NCBI GenBank assembly: GCA_016234805.1
Contig: JACRNU010000018.1
Span: forward strand, 1 to 62,954
Direction: 5' to 3'
Length of the DNA stretch: 62,954 nt
Source of the DNA: Elusimicrobiota bacterium
GTDB lineage: Bacteria; Elusimicrobiota; Elusimicrobia; UBA1565; UBA9628
The notes under the pieces are model-generated. The model was not told the DNA's origin and did not search any database. It saw nothing but the letters and a program-made list of their open reading frames with translations. The position numbers and the translations under genes were made by a program. Shown one piece after another: positions 41,493 to 50,662 of this stretch (its first letter is position 1; the number at the start of each line of letters is the position of its first letter).

Positions 41493-43130
41493 GTGGGGAT
41501 TCGGACTTCGATCCTGCTGGTCAGCCGCGTTTTCCCAGCGGCGGTGCTTCTGCTGGCGGTCGTCCCAGGAGTTGCCCGCGCCATCCCCATCGAGACCCTG
41601 ACCGGCGTCCTGGCCTCCGGCCGGCCGGTGGAGGTGGTGGCCGGACAGGTCTTGGTGAGGTTCTCGGCGCCGGGCGTCGAAGGGACGGCCGGACCCGGAG
41701 GGAGCCAAGCCGCGGCCCTGCGCGAGGCCGCCTTGGTCGCGGAGCGCTCGCGGGCCTTGACGGCCCGGGGCGCCGCGGACAGCGGCGAGGTGGCGCATAC
41801 CGGATGGACCCTGGTGGACCTGCCGCCCGGGATGAAGGTGTCCGAGGGGCTCTCCTGGCTCAAGACCCTGCCGGGAGTGGCAGAGGTCGAGCCCAACCAT
41901 GTCCTGCGGGTCAACCGGACCCCGAACGATCCCCAGTTCTCCTCCCAGTGGGCTCTCCAGCAGGTGAGCGCCGCCGGCGCGTGGGAGTATGAGCTCGGAG
42001 GGTCCTCGAGGGTGACGGTCGCGGTCATCGACGTGGGCATCGACGGCACGCATGACGACCTCAGCGGCAAGCTCGTGGGCACGAGCAAGTCCTTCGACCC
42101 CACGATCGCGGGCATGTCCTGGGGCGCGGGTCTGCTCTCTCTGAAGGTGTTCCGCGGCCTTCCCGACTGCGACCTCACCGAGAACGGCTGTCAGCTGGCC
42201 GGGTGCGCCACCTCGATCGCCGCCGTGGCCAATGCCATCGCCCATGCCCAGACCCTTCACAACACCGCTGCCATCGGCAAGGTCGTGATCAACATGAGCA
42301 TCGGCGATTCCGTGCCCTGCCCAGGGACGCTCCAGACCGCGGTCACCGACGCGGTCAATGCCGGCCTTTTGCTTGTGGCTTCCGCGGGCAACGACGGGGA
42401 CGACGTCATGTCCCCGGCCAACTGCGTGGGCGTCATCCCGGTGGGCGCCACAGACCAGAGCGACGCGGTGGCGTCTTTCTCGTCGCGAGGCCCGGAAATG
42501 TCCGCCAATGGGCTCGTGGCGCCCGGGGTGTCCGTCCTGACCACGACCCCGGGAGACGGCTACTCGGGCGCGACCGGGACTTCCTTCGCTTCCCCGATGG
42601 TCGCGGGCGCAGCTGCGCTCGTCTGGTCGGCCAGGCCGGGCTTCGCCGCACACGAGGTCAAGCAGACCCTGAGGCTCTCCGCGGACAATATCGGCGTTCT
42701 GGCCATGGGGAGCGGAGGAGGCCGGGCCCCCTCCGGCGAAAGGAGCGCGACCCGCGCCTACGAGGGCCTGGCTCCCTTGAGCCAGGTCATGGCCGAGCTG
42801 AGCGGCGCCGGCAGGCTCAACGCTTTCCGTGCCGTGCGCATGGCCGTGCGCGGGTCGCAGACGGATTTCGACCTGAAGGCCATCGCCTTCCCCAATCCGT
42901 TCCGGCTGGCCCAGGACGGCCAAGTTACGCTCTCGGTCCCGGTATCGGTGCAGGGCTCGAACAGGTCCATCAAGATCTACAACGCCGTCGGCGGCTTCGT
43001 CAAGGAGATCAACGGCACGACCTGGGACGGGAAGAACGCCGCGGGCCAACGGGTGGCTTCGGGCGTCTACACCTTCGTCGTGACCACGGACAGGGGCACT
43101 GCCGTCGGCCGGCTGACGGTGGTCCGGTAA
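41493..43130 (+). CDS. Subtilisin-like (S8) protein lacking the catalytic-His block, FlgD-like tail
   Basis: 545 residues from a GTG that directly precedes a signal peptide (ending VPGVARA). The frame is open back to an ATG at 41343 overlapping the HAD stop, but that 150-nt stretch is AT-rich and codes for an unlikely leader. A prodomain-like region (VLVRFSAPG, VEVEPNHVLR type) is followed by an S8 domain: Asp in VAVIDVGIDGTH, the oxyanion Asn in SAGNDGDD, and Ser in GTSFASPMVAGAAAL. The usual HGTHVAG block between Asp and the LSLKVF strand is absent: SKSFDPT runs straight into IAGMSWGAG. So the catalytic His is missing and activity is doubtful. The tail is an FlgD-type domain (TTWDGKNAAGQRVASGVYTF, ending LTVVR). 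Confidence 0.88.
   Translation: MGIRTSILLVSRVFPAAVLLLAVVPGVARAIPIETLTGVLASGRPVEVVAGQVLVRFSAPGVEGTAGPGGSQAAALREAALVAERSRALTARGAADSGEVAHTGWTLVDLPPGMKVSEGLSWLKTLPGVAEVEPNHVLRVNRTPNDPQFSSQWALQQVSAAGAWEYELGGSSRVTVAVIDVGIDGTHDDLSGKLVGTSKSFDPTIAGMSWGAGLLSLKVFRGLPDCDLTENGCQLAGCATSIAAVANAIAHAQTLHNTAAIGKVVINMSIGDSVPCPGTLQTAVTDAVNAGLLLVASAGNDGDDVMSPANCVGVIPVGATDQSDAVASFSSRGPEMSANGLVAPGVSVLTTTPGDGYSGATGTSFASPMVAGAAALVWSARPGFAAHEVKQTLRLSADNIGVLAMGSGGGRAPSGERSATRAYEGLAPLSQVMAELSGAGRLNAFRAVRMAVRGSQTDFDLKAIAFPNPFRLAQDGQVTLSVPVSVQGSNRSIKIYNAVGGFVKEINGTTWDGKNAAGQRVASGVYTFVVTTDRGTAVGRLTVVR
42719..42745. repeat. Dispersed repeat copy B, inside the subtilase gene
   Basis: 26 of 27 nt match 23740-23766. It lies between the protease domain and the FlgD-like tail, where it encodes a loop reading GRAPSGER, and does not break the frame. 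Confidence 0.6.
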
Positions 43131-43143
43131 CAAAGGTAAGAAA

Positions 43144-43353
43144 ATGACCAGGGTCACCGTTTCCAGCAAGTTCCAGATCGTCATCCCCAAGGAGATCCGG
43201 GGGCAGGCCCGTCTGAAGAAGGGGGAAAGACTGGTCGCCTTGTTCAAGGACGGCGTCATCACGCTCGTTCCCGAACACCCGCTGAAGTCCCTGCGCGGCG
43301 CGTTCCCCGGCATGGACGCCCGCGACATCAGGGACAAACGGGACCGGGCGTGA
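43144..43353 (+). CDS. AbrB/MazE-like swapped-hairpin DNA-binding protein, no toxin partner seen
   Basis: 69 residues with the AbrB-type fold: TVSSKFQIVIPKEIRGQARLKKGERLVAL, in which QIVIPKEIR is the signature strand-turn. Such proteins are mostly antitoxins of PIN or MazF toxins, or global regulators. The next gene is a DUF192 protein, not a toxin, so it may be an orphan antitoxin or a regulator. The ATG has AAGG upstream. It follows the subtilase by 13 nt. Confidence 0.85.
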   Translation: MTRVTVSSKFQIVIPKEIRGQARLKKGERLVALFKDGVITLVPEHPLKSLRGAFPGMDARDIRDKRDRA

Positions 43354-43357
43354 TCCT

Positions 43358-43708
43358 TTGACTGCTCGCAATCTCACCAAAGACCGGCTCATCGCCTCCC
43401 GGGTATTCAAGGCCGAATCCATCCGCGACCGGATGAGGGGCCTCCTGGGCCGCGACTCCATGGCCCGGGACGAGGGGCTCTGGATCGTGCCGTGCCCGCA
43501 GATCCACACGTTCTTCATGCGTTTCCCCATCGATGTGGTCTTCCTTGACCGGGATCTCAGGGTCGTGGCCGTGGCGGAGGATCTCAAGCCCTGGAGGCTT
43601 TTCCCGTGGCTGCCTTGGGACTTCGACAGCCATAGCGTGCTCGAACTCGCCGGAGGAACGCTGAGGGGCTCTGTTTCCGTCGGTGACCGCGTCGAGTTCC
43701 GCGGTTGA
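43358..43708 (+). CDS. DUF192 family protein
   Basis: 116 residues, starting at a TTG 4 nt after the AbrB stop; no ATG or GTG gives the conserved N-terminus and no Shine-Dalgarno is seen, so coupling is likely. Motifs are RMRGLLGRDSM, GLWIVPCPQIHTFFMRFPIDVVFLDRD and SVLELAGGTL, which match DUF192 along its length. Family members are small exported or cytoplasmic barrels of unknown role. This copy has no signal peptide. Confidence 0.88.
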   Translation: MTARNLTKDRLIASRVFKAESIRDRMRGLLGRDSMARDEGLWIVPCPQIHTFFMRFPIDVVFLDRDLRVVAVAEDLKPWRLFPWLPWDFDSHSVLELAGGTLRGSVSVGDRVEFRG

Positions 43709-43905
43709 CTCCGCGAGTCCCTTCCGCGCGGCCTGACGCCGCTGACAAACGCCCCCTTGCCGGCGGGCCTTGGGCGGACAAGACTATCCATGGGTCCTCC
43801 ATCATTGAATGGCCGGGGGTTAATTAGTAACAATTGACATGACGGGGCCGGGACCGCCCGCAGGCAGGCGCGGGCGGGTGGCGCAGGACCCAGGGAGATA
43901 TCCAG

Positions 43906-45720
<1,815 letters not shown>

Positions 45721-45723
45721 GCC

Positions 45724-46806
45724 ATGGCAGAGATCGCGACGGACGTCAACACCGCGCTCCAGCTCTTCGAGATCGCCAACACCCTGAACTCGACGCTGGA
45801 CCTCGACTCCCTGCTCATGAAGATCGGGGCCGCGGCCGAGAAGCTCCTCGACAGCGAGGCGAGCGCGACCATGCTCGTGACCGACGACAAGAAGAGCCTC
45901 TACTTCAAGGTCGCCTCGGGGGAGAAGTCCAAGGCCCTCAAGTCCATGCTGCTCCCCATCGGCACTGGCATCGGGGGCTCCGTGGCCCAGAACCGCAAGC
46001 CCGAGATCGTCACCGACTGCCAGAAGGACCCGCGGTTCGCGGGCAAGTTCGACAAGGCCTCGGGCTTCGTCACCCGGTCCATCCTCGCGGTGCACATGGA
46101 GTATCGCGGCGAGGTCGTGGGCGTGGTGGAGGTCCTCAACAAGCGCACCGGGACCTACACCCCGGAGGACCTCAAGCTCCTCCAGAGCTTGGCTTCCCTG
46201 GCGTCGGTCGCCATCACGAACACCAAGATCATGGCGGACCAGAAGAACTTCTTCTCCCACATGCTGGAGATCATGGGCGCGGTCATCGAGACCTCCAAGC
46301 CGGCCATGACCGGCCACCCCATGAGGTGCGCGAAGCTCGCCTGCGCCATGGGCAGGCTCCTGGGCCTCGACGACTACGAGTACCGGATGCTCTACTACGC
46401 GGGCATCCTCCACGACGTGGGCTACGTGGCTTTCAACAACCCGTCCGTGCTCTCGGACTTCGGGATCATCAAGGCCGCGGAGGAGCTCCACCCCACGATG
46501 TCGGTCAAGATGCTCGAGGGCATCAAGATGATCGAAGGGGCGCTTCCCATGATCCAGTCGCACCACGAGAACTTCGACGGCACGGGGTTCCCGAGCAAGC
46601 TCTCCGGAGACGCCATCCCGCTGGGCGCCAGGATCCTGGGTCTTGTGGAGTCCATGGAGGAGCTCCGCATGGTGGGCCTGCGGCCGCCGGACCTCTACCC
46701 GAGAGCCCTGGCAGAGGCGCAGGCCGGGGCGGGCAAGAACTACGACCCCAAGATCGTGGAGGCTTTCGCCGAGCTCATGAAGCAGCCTGATTCGGTGTGG
46801 GGTTGA
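45724..46806 (+). CDS. GAF-HD-GYP domain protein (putative cyclic dinucleotide phosphodiesterase)
   Basis: 360 residues. GAF domain (about 10-165; LDSLLMKIGAAAEKLL, PIGTGIGGSVAQ, VVGVVEVLNK) followed by an HD-GYP domain (about 185-350) with the HD pair in GILHDVGYVA. The GYP region reads SHHENFDGTGFPSKLSGDAIPLGARIL, in which the Tyr of GYP is Phe. HD-GYP enzymes usually degrade c-di-GMP. The adjacent pilB suggests control of pilus function, a common link, but the PilB N-terminus here does not show a good c-di-GMP-binding motif. Confidence 0.9.
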   Translation: MAEIATDVNTALQLFEIANTLNSTLDLDSLLMKIGAAAEKLLDSEASATMLVTDDKKSLYFKVASGEKSKALKSMLLPIGTGIGGSVAQNRKPEIVTDCQKDPRFAGKFDKASGFVTRSILAVHMEYRGEVVGVVEVLNKRTGTYTPEDLKLLQSLASLASVAITNTKIMADQKNFFSHMLEIMGAVIETSKPAMTGHPMRCAKLACAMGRLLGLDDYEYRMLYYAGILHDVGYVAFNNPSVLSDFGIIKAAEELHPTMSVKMLEGIKMIEGALPMIQSHHENFDGTGFPSKLSGDAIPLGARILGLVESMEELRMVGLRPPDLYPRALAEAQAGAGKNYDPKIVEAFAELMKQPDSVWG

Positions 46807-46809
46807 CCT

Positions 46810-48384
46810 ATGGAAGAGACCAGGAAGCCCAAGCCGCTCGTTCCGGCCAAGACCCAGGACCTCGTGGACCGGCGCAAGCGGGCCATGGAGGGGGGCGGGC
46901 CCGAGAAGGCCGTCCGCCAGCGGCAGAAGGGCAAGATGCTCGCCCGGGAGAGGATCGCGTTCCTCCTGGACGAGGACAGCTTCGAGGAGATCGGCCTCCT
47001 GGTCGAATCCAAGTGCGACGAGTTCGGCATGGACAAGGCCAAGGCCCCCGGGGACGGCGTCGTCGCCGGCTTCGGCCGCGTCCACGGCCGCGGAGTGTGC
47101 GTGTACGCGCAGGACTTCACGGTTTTGGGCGGGACCCTGGGCTTGGCCCACGCCCGCAAGATCTGCGCGGTGCTCGAACTCGCGGCCAAGGCCAAGGTCC
47201 CGGTCATCGGCCTGTGCGACTCGGGCGGGGCGCGCATCCAGGAAGGGGTGGAGGCCTTGGGCGGCTACGCGGAGATCTTCTACCGGAACGTCCAGCTCTC
47301 GGGCCTCGTGCCGCAGATCACCGCCATCCTGGGGCCCTGCGCGGGCGGGGCGGTCTACTCCCCGGCCCTGACGGACTTCGTCTTCATGGTGGAGGGCTTG
47401 AGCCACATGTTCGTGACCGGGCCCGAGGTCATCAAGGGGGCCACGGGAGAGAGCACGGACATCGAGTCGCTCGGCGGCGCCAAGGTCCACAGCTCGAAGT
47501 CCGGGGTCTGCCATTTCCTCGCGGGCTCCGAGCACGACTGCTTCCGCCAGGTCCGGGAACTGTTCGAGTACCTGCCGCAGAACTGCGACGAGAAGCCCAA
47601 GCCGGTCATGCCCTCCGACGACCCCTTCCGCCTGAGCCCGCAGCTCGGGACCATGGCGGAGATGGACCCCAAGAAGCCCTACAACATCCACGACGTGATC
47701 CTGGAGATCGCGGACAACCACCAGTTCCTCGAGACCCACCGGGACTTCGCGCTCAACCTCGTCACCGGGTTCATCCGCCTCAACGGCGAGTCCGTCGGGG
47801 TCGTGGCCAACAACCCGCTCTATTTCTCCGGCGCGCTCGACATCGACGCCAGCGAGAAGGGCGCGCGCTTCGTGCGCTTCTGCGACGCGTTCAACATCCC
47901 TCTCCTGACCCTGGTGGACGTGCCGGGCTACTGGCCCGGCGTGGACCAGGAGCACGGAGGGATCATCCGGAGGGGGGCCAAGCTCCTCTACGCCTACTGC
48001 CAGTCCACCGTGCCCAAGGTCGCGGTGGTCCTGCGCAAGGCTTACGGCGGCGCCTACGACGTGATGTCCTCCAAGCACGTCAAGGGGGACGTCAACCTCG
48101 CCTGGCCCTGCGCCGAGATCGCGGTCATGGGGCCCCAGGGCGCGGTGGACATCCTGCACAAGGAGGCCCTGGCCGCCGCCCCGGACCCCGGGGCGCTCCG
48201 GGAGAAGCTGGTGGCGGAGTACGTCGCGAAATTCGCCTCCCCCTACCAGGCGGCCAAGCGCGGCTACATCGACGAGGTGATCGACGCCAAGGAGACCAGG
48301 CCCAAGGTCATCAGGGCCTTCCAGTTCCTGCGCGGCAAGACCGTCGAGCCGGTGAAGAAGAAGCACGGGAACATCCCGCTCTGA
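46810..48384 (+). CDS. Acyl-CoA carboxylase carboxyltransferase (propionyl-CoA carboxylase beta/MmdA-like)
   Basis: 524 residues, typical of the beta subunits of propionyl-CoA carboxylase or methylmalonyl-CoA decarboxylase. Both crotonase-like halves are complete: N-terminal CDSGGARIQEGVEALGGYAEIF and ILGPCAGGAVYSPALTDFVFM; C-terminal DVPGYWPGVDQEHGGIIRRGAKLLYAY and RKAYGGAYDVMSSKH. It transfers carboxyl from biotin to acyl-CoA, or the reverse. No biotin carboxylase, biotin carrier, or Na-pump subunit is in the window, so the partner must be encoded elsewhere and I do not assign pccB or mmdA. It starts 3 nt after the HD-GYP stop. Confidence 0.93.
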   Translation: MEETRKPKPLVPAKTQDLVDRRKRAMEGGGPEKAVRQRQKGKMLARERIAFLLDEDSFEEIGLLVESKCDEFGMDKAKAPGDGVVAGFGRVHGRGVCVYAQDFTVLGGTLGLAHARKICAVLELAAKAKVPVIGLCDSGGARIQEGVEALGGYAEIFYRNVQLSGLVPQITAILGPCAGGAVYSPALTDFVFMVEGLSHMFVTGPEVIKGATGESTDIESLGGAKVHSSKSGVCHFLAGSEHDCFRQVRELFEYLPQNCDEKPKPVMPSDDPFRLSPQLGTMAEMDPKKPYNIHDVILEIADNHQFLETHRDFALNLVTGFIRLNGESVGVVANNPLYFSGALDIDASEKGARFVRFCDAFNIPLLTLVDVPGYWPGVDQEHGGIIRRGAKLLYAYCQSTVPKVAVVLRKAYGGAYDVMSSKHVKGDVNLAWPCAEIAVMGPQGAVDILHKEALAAAPDPGALREKLVAEYVAKFASPYQAAKRGYIDEVIDAKETRPKVIRAFQFLRGKTVEPVKKKHGNIPL

Positions 48385-48392
48385 CCGGGGCC

Positions 48393-49190
48393 GTGGTCCA
48401 GTCCCCGCTTCTTCTGGCAGTCGACGCGGGCAACACCTCGTTGACGGCGGGCCTCTTCCGCGGCACGCGGCTCGTCCGCCAGGGGCGGCTGGCGACCGCC
48501 ACGGCGCTTGAACGCGGCGAGCTCGGGGCGCGTCTGGCCGCGTGCGTGGGGTTGGGGAGTCTGCGCGGCCCCATGGCCGCCATATTCGCGAGCGTGGTTC
48601 CTGCGTTGGACCGCAAGCTCGCGAACGCTGCGGCCGACCGCTTCCGGTGCCCCGTCTTCGCCGTCACCCCGTCTTCGCCGCTCGGGCTGCCGCTCAGGGT
48701 CAGGACGCCGCGCGAGGTCGGGGCGGACAGGATCGTCAACGCCCTGGCGGCCAGGGAGCTCGTGGGCGCGCCCGCGGTGGTCGTGGACATCGGGACGGCC
48801 GTGACCGTGGACTGCGTGACGGCCAGGGGAGAGTACGCGGGGGGAGCCATCATGCCGGGTCCGGGCACGGCGGCCGAGGCGTTGCGGGACCGGACGGCCA
48901 AGCTCCCTTATGTGGAGCCGGAGCGGGCAACGAGGGCCATCGGGAAGGACACGAGCGAGTGCATCCGGGCCGGGCTGTACTTCGGCTGTCTCGGCATGAT
49001 CCGGGAGGTCGTCGAGAGGACCCTCGCGGAGATGGGCGGGGGAAGGATCCGGATCATCCTGACGGGCGGGTACGCGCCGCTGTATCAGCGCGGCCTTGGG
49101 CCTGAGTTTTGTATCATGCCTGACCTCACCCTTCAGGGGCTCATGTTGGCCCACGGGATTCTTGCCGGAGGAGGGACGCGATGCCAGTGA
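48393..49190 (+). CDS. coaX: Type III pantothenate kinase
   Basis: 265 residues from GTG at 48393, 8 nt after the upstream stop. The family start LAVDAGNTSLTAGLF holds the nucleotide-binding DxGNT. Further motifs are PLRVRTPREVGADRIVNALAA, VVDIGTAVTVDCVT and GGAIMPGPGTAAEALRDRTAKLP. It phosphorylates pantothenate in CoA synthesis, with a monovalent cation and without feedback by CoA. Placement after an acyl-CoA carboxylase subunit is consistent with CoA metabolism but may be chance. It overlaps the next gene by 10 nt. Confidence 0.95.
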   Translation: MVQSPLLLAVDAGNTSLTAGLFRGTRLVRQGRLATATALERGELGARLAACVGLGSLRGPMAAIFASVVPALDRKLANAAADRFRCPVFAVTPSSPLGLPLRVRTPREVGADRIVNALAARELVGAPAVVVDIGTAVTVDCVTARGEYAGGAIMPGPGTAAEALRDRTAKLPYVEPERATRAIGKDTSECIRAGLYFGCLGMIREVVERTLAEMGGGRIRIILTGGYAPLYQRGLGPEFCIMPDLTLQGLMLAHGILAGGGTRCQ

Positions 49191-49939
49191 AAGTCCTCTT
49201 GAGCTTTTTGTCGTTGGCCGTCTTCTGCGGTCGGGCCCATGCCGATCAATTCGGAGGGTTTCAGCAGTTTTCGGACCGGGGCGCGCTCAAGCCCTTCGCC
49301 CGAGACATCGGCGCCATCATCGGGTCTTCTTCGTTCCACAGCGGCCGGCCGCTGGGCTTTTCAGGTTTCGACGTGGGCCTCCGGGCCGGGATGCTGTTCT
49401 CCCCTGACAAGAGGGACAAGATCCTCCGCGACAACGGGGTCAAAGGCTTCGGCATGCCCTGGGTCCAGGCCGAGGTCGGGCTTCCCATGAGGTTCGACGT
49501 GTTCATCCGCGGGGCGAGTTTCGAGGGTCTCACCGTATCGGGCGGAGGCCTGAGGTGGGGCGTCTTCAAGGGGGGGGACAAGCCCTGGGCTTTTCAGATC
49601 CTCGTGTCCGGGCTGGGGCATGCCTTCGTCCACCAGCATTTCTCAGGGGTCCACGCGGGCGCTAACATCGTCGGCTCCACCGGGAACCAATACGTCGTCT
49701 TCTACATGGGACCCGGGTTCGACTGGACCCGGCTCGTGGCCCGGTCCTCCACCCTGGACCCCACCCTGGCAGGGGAGACGGCGCACACCTTCGAGTACCG
49801 AGGCACCGCCGGCATCAAGCTCAAGCCGTTCGCGGCGGTCACCGGCAACAAGCTCCTGCCGTACCTCTACCTCAGCGCGGGCTACGTCATCGCGCACGGC
49901 GAGAGCGGCGCTGAGAGCTCCCTGGGTATCCGCTTCTAG
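49181..49939 (+). CDS. Putative outer-membrane beta-barrel protein
   Basis: 252 residues. A short signal peptide ends near residue 20 (CGRAHAD). The rest alternates hydrophobic and polar residues in Gly- and aromatic-rich strands (FDVGLRAGMLFS, VQAEVGLPMRFDVFIRGASF, YVVFYMGPGFDW, LPYLYLSAGYVIAHG) and ends in Phe, the usual C-terminal residue of outer-membrane barrels. No known family could be named. Start ATG with GGAGG 7 nt upstream, overlapping coaX by 10 nt. Confidence 0.75.
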   Translation: MPVKVLLSFLSLAVFCGRAHADQFGGFQQFSDRGALKPFARDIGAIIGSSSFHSGRPLGFSGFDVGLRAGMLFSPDKRDKILRDNGVKGFGMPWVQAEVGLPMRFDVFIRGASFEGLTVSGGGLRWGVFKGGDKPWAFQILVSGLGHAFVHQHFSGVHAGANIVGSTGNQYVVFYMGPGFDWTRLVARSSTLDPTLAGETAHTFEYRGTAGIKLKPFAAVTGNKLLPYLYLSAGYVIAHGESGAESSLGIRF

Positions 49940-50035
49940 CCAGACGCCGAATCGTATCGCTCGACCGGGAAGGGCGTCTGGCTGGAGGTGCCAGGCTTGG
50001 CCTAAACGCGTCGCCGAGCTAGAAGCCTGGCACCT
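49938..50035. repeat. Two consecutive long perfect hairpins between convergent genes
   Basis: Hairpin 1: 11-bp stem (49938-49948 with 49973-49983), 24-nt loop, overlapping the stop of the barrel gene. Hairpin 2: 13-bp stem (49986-49998 with 50023-50035), 24-nt loop, followed by the smpB end at 50041. Neither has a U-run, so they are not classical terminators. The stem of hairpin 2 contains GTGCCAGGC, and a related palindrome GGTGCCAGGCACC occurs near 56795. Confidence 0.7.
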
Positions 50036-50040
50036 GTGCC

Positions 50041-50511
50041 TCAACGGGCCCGTCGTTTGAGGGACCTGGCCACTTCCCGGGATTCTTCCTTCTTCCTGAT
50101 GCTCTCGCGCTGGTCGAACTCCTTCTTGCCGCGGCACAGGGCGATGCGCGCCTTGGCCCAGCCGCGCAGGAAGTAGAGCTCGAGCGGGACAAGGGTGAGG
50201 CGCTTGGCCTGGAGCTCTTGGAGGAGCTTGCGGACCTCGACCCGATGCATGAGGAGCTTGCGGTCGCGGCGGGGGTCCGGCACGTCCGTGGTGGTGAACC
50301 GGTAAGGCGCGATGTAGAGGTTGACGAGGTAGAGCTCCGAGCCCCGGCCTTTGGCGAAGCATCCTTCCAGGGAGGCTTGTCCCTCGCGCAGGGATTTGAC
50401 CTCTCCGCCTTTGAGATGGAGGCCTGCTTCGTACTCCTTGAGGATCTCGTAATCCCTCCAAGCCTTGCGGTTGGTGGAGATCACGATCTTGTCCGGCCGG
50501 TCTTTTCGCAT
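50041..50511 (-). CDS. smpB: tmRNA-binding protein SmpB
   Basis: 156 residues. The family features are NRKAWRDYEILKEYEAGLHLKGGEVKSLREGQASLEGCF, LVNLYIAPYRF and the basic C-terminal tail FDQRESIRKKEESREVARSLKRR. SmpB delivers tmRNA to stalled ribosomes in trans-translation. The ATG is preceded by an extended -10 box 19 nt upstream (50531-50539). No ssrA gene was seen in the window. Convergent with the barrel gene across the hairpin pair. Confidence 0.97.
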   Translation of the reverse strand: MRKDRPDKIVISTNRKAWRDYEILKEYEAGLHLKGGEVKSLREGQASLEGCFAKGRGSELYLVNLYIAPYRFTTTDVPDPRRDRKLLMHRVEVRKLLQELQAKRLTLVPLELYFLRGWAKARIALCRGKKEFDQRESIRKKEESREVARSLKRRAR

Positions 50512-50530
50512 AGAAGGAAAACGGGCTAAT

Positions 50531-50539
50531 ATTGTATCA
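50531..50539 (-). promoter_or_regulatory. Extended -10 promoter for smpB
   Basis: TGATACAAT on the minus strand (50539-50531), ATG at 50511. Leader about 12 nt. Confidence 0.5.
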
Positions 50540-50578
50540 TTGCGTTGCCGCCGAGTATCGGCATCCGTTCGGCTTTAA

Positions 50579-50662
50579 GCGCAGGTGGCGGAACTGGCAG
50601 ACGCGCACGGCTCAGGACCGTGTGGCCGAAAGGCCTTGGGGGTTCAAGTCCCCCCTTGCGCA
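50579..50662 (+). tRNA. tRNA-Leu (anticodon CAG)
   Basis: 84 nt with long variable arm. Acceptor GCGCAGG pairs with CTTGCGC (one G-U pair), D-loop TGGC with GG, anticodon stem CACGG/CCGTG with loop CTCAGGA giving CAG, T-arm GGGGGTTCAAGTCCCCC. Discriminator A; CCA is not encoded. A strong terminator follows at 50670-50703. Confidence 0.97.
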
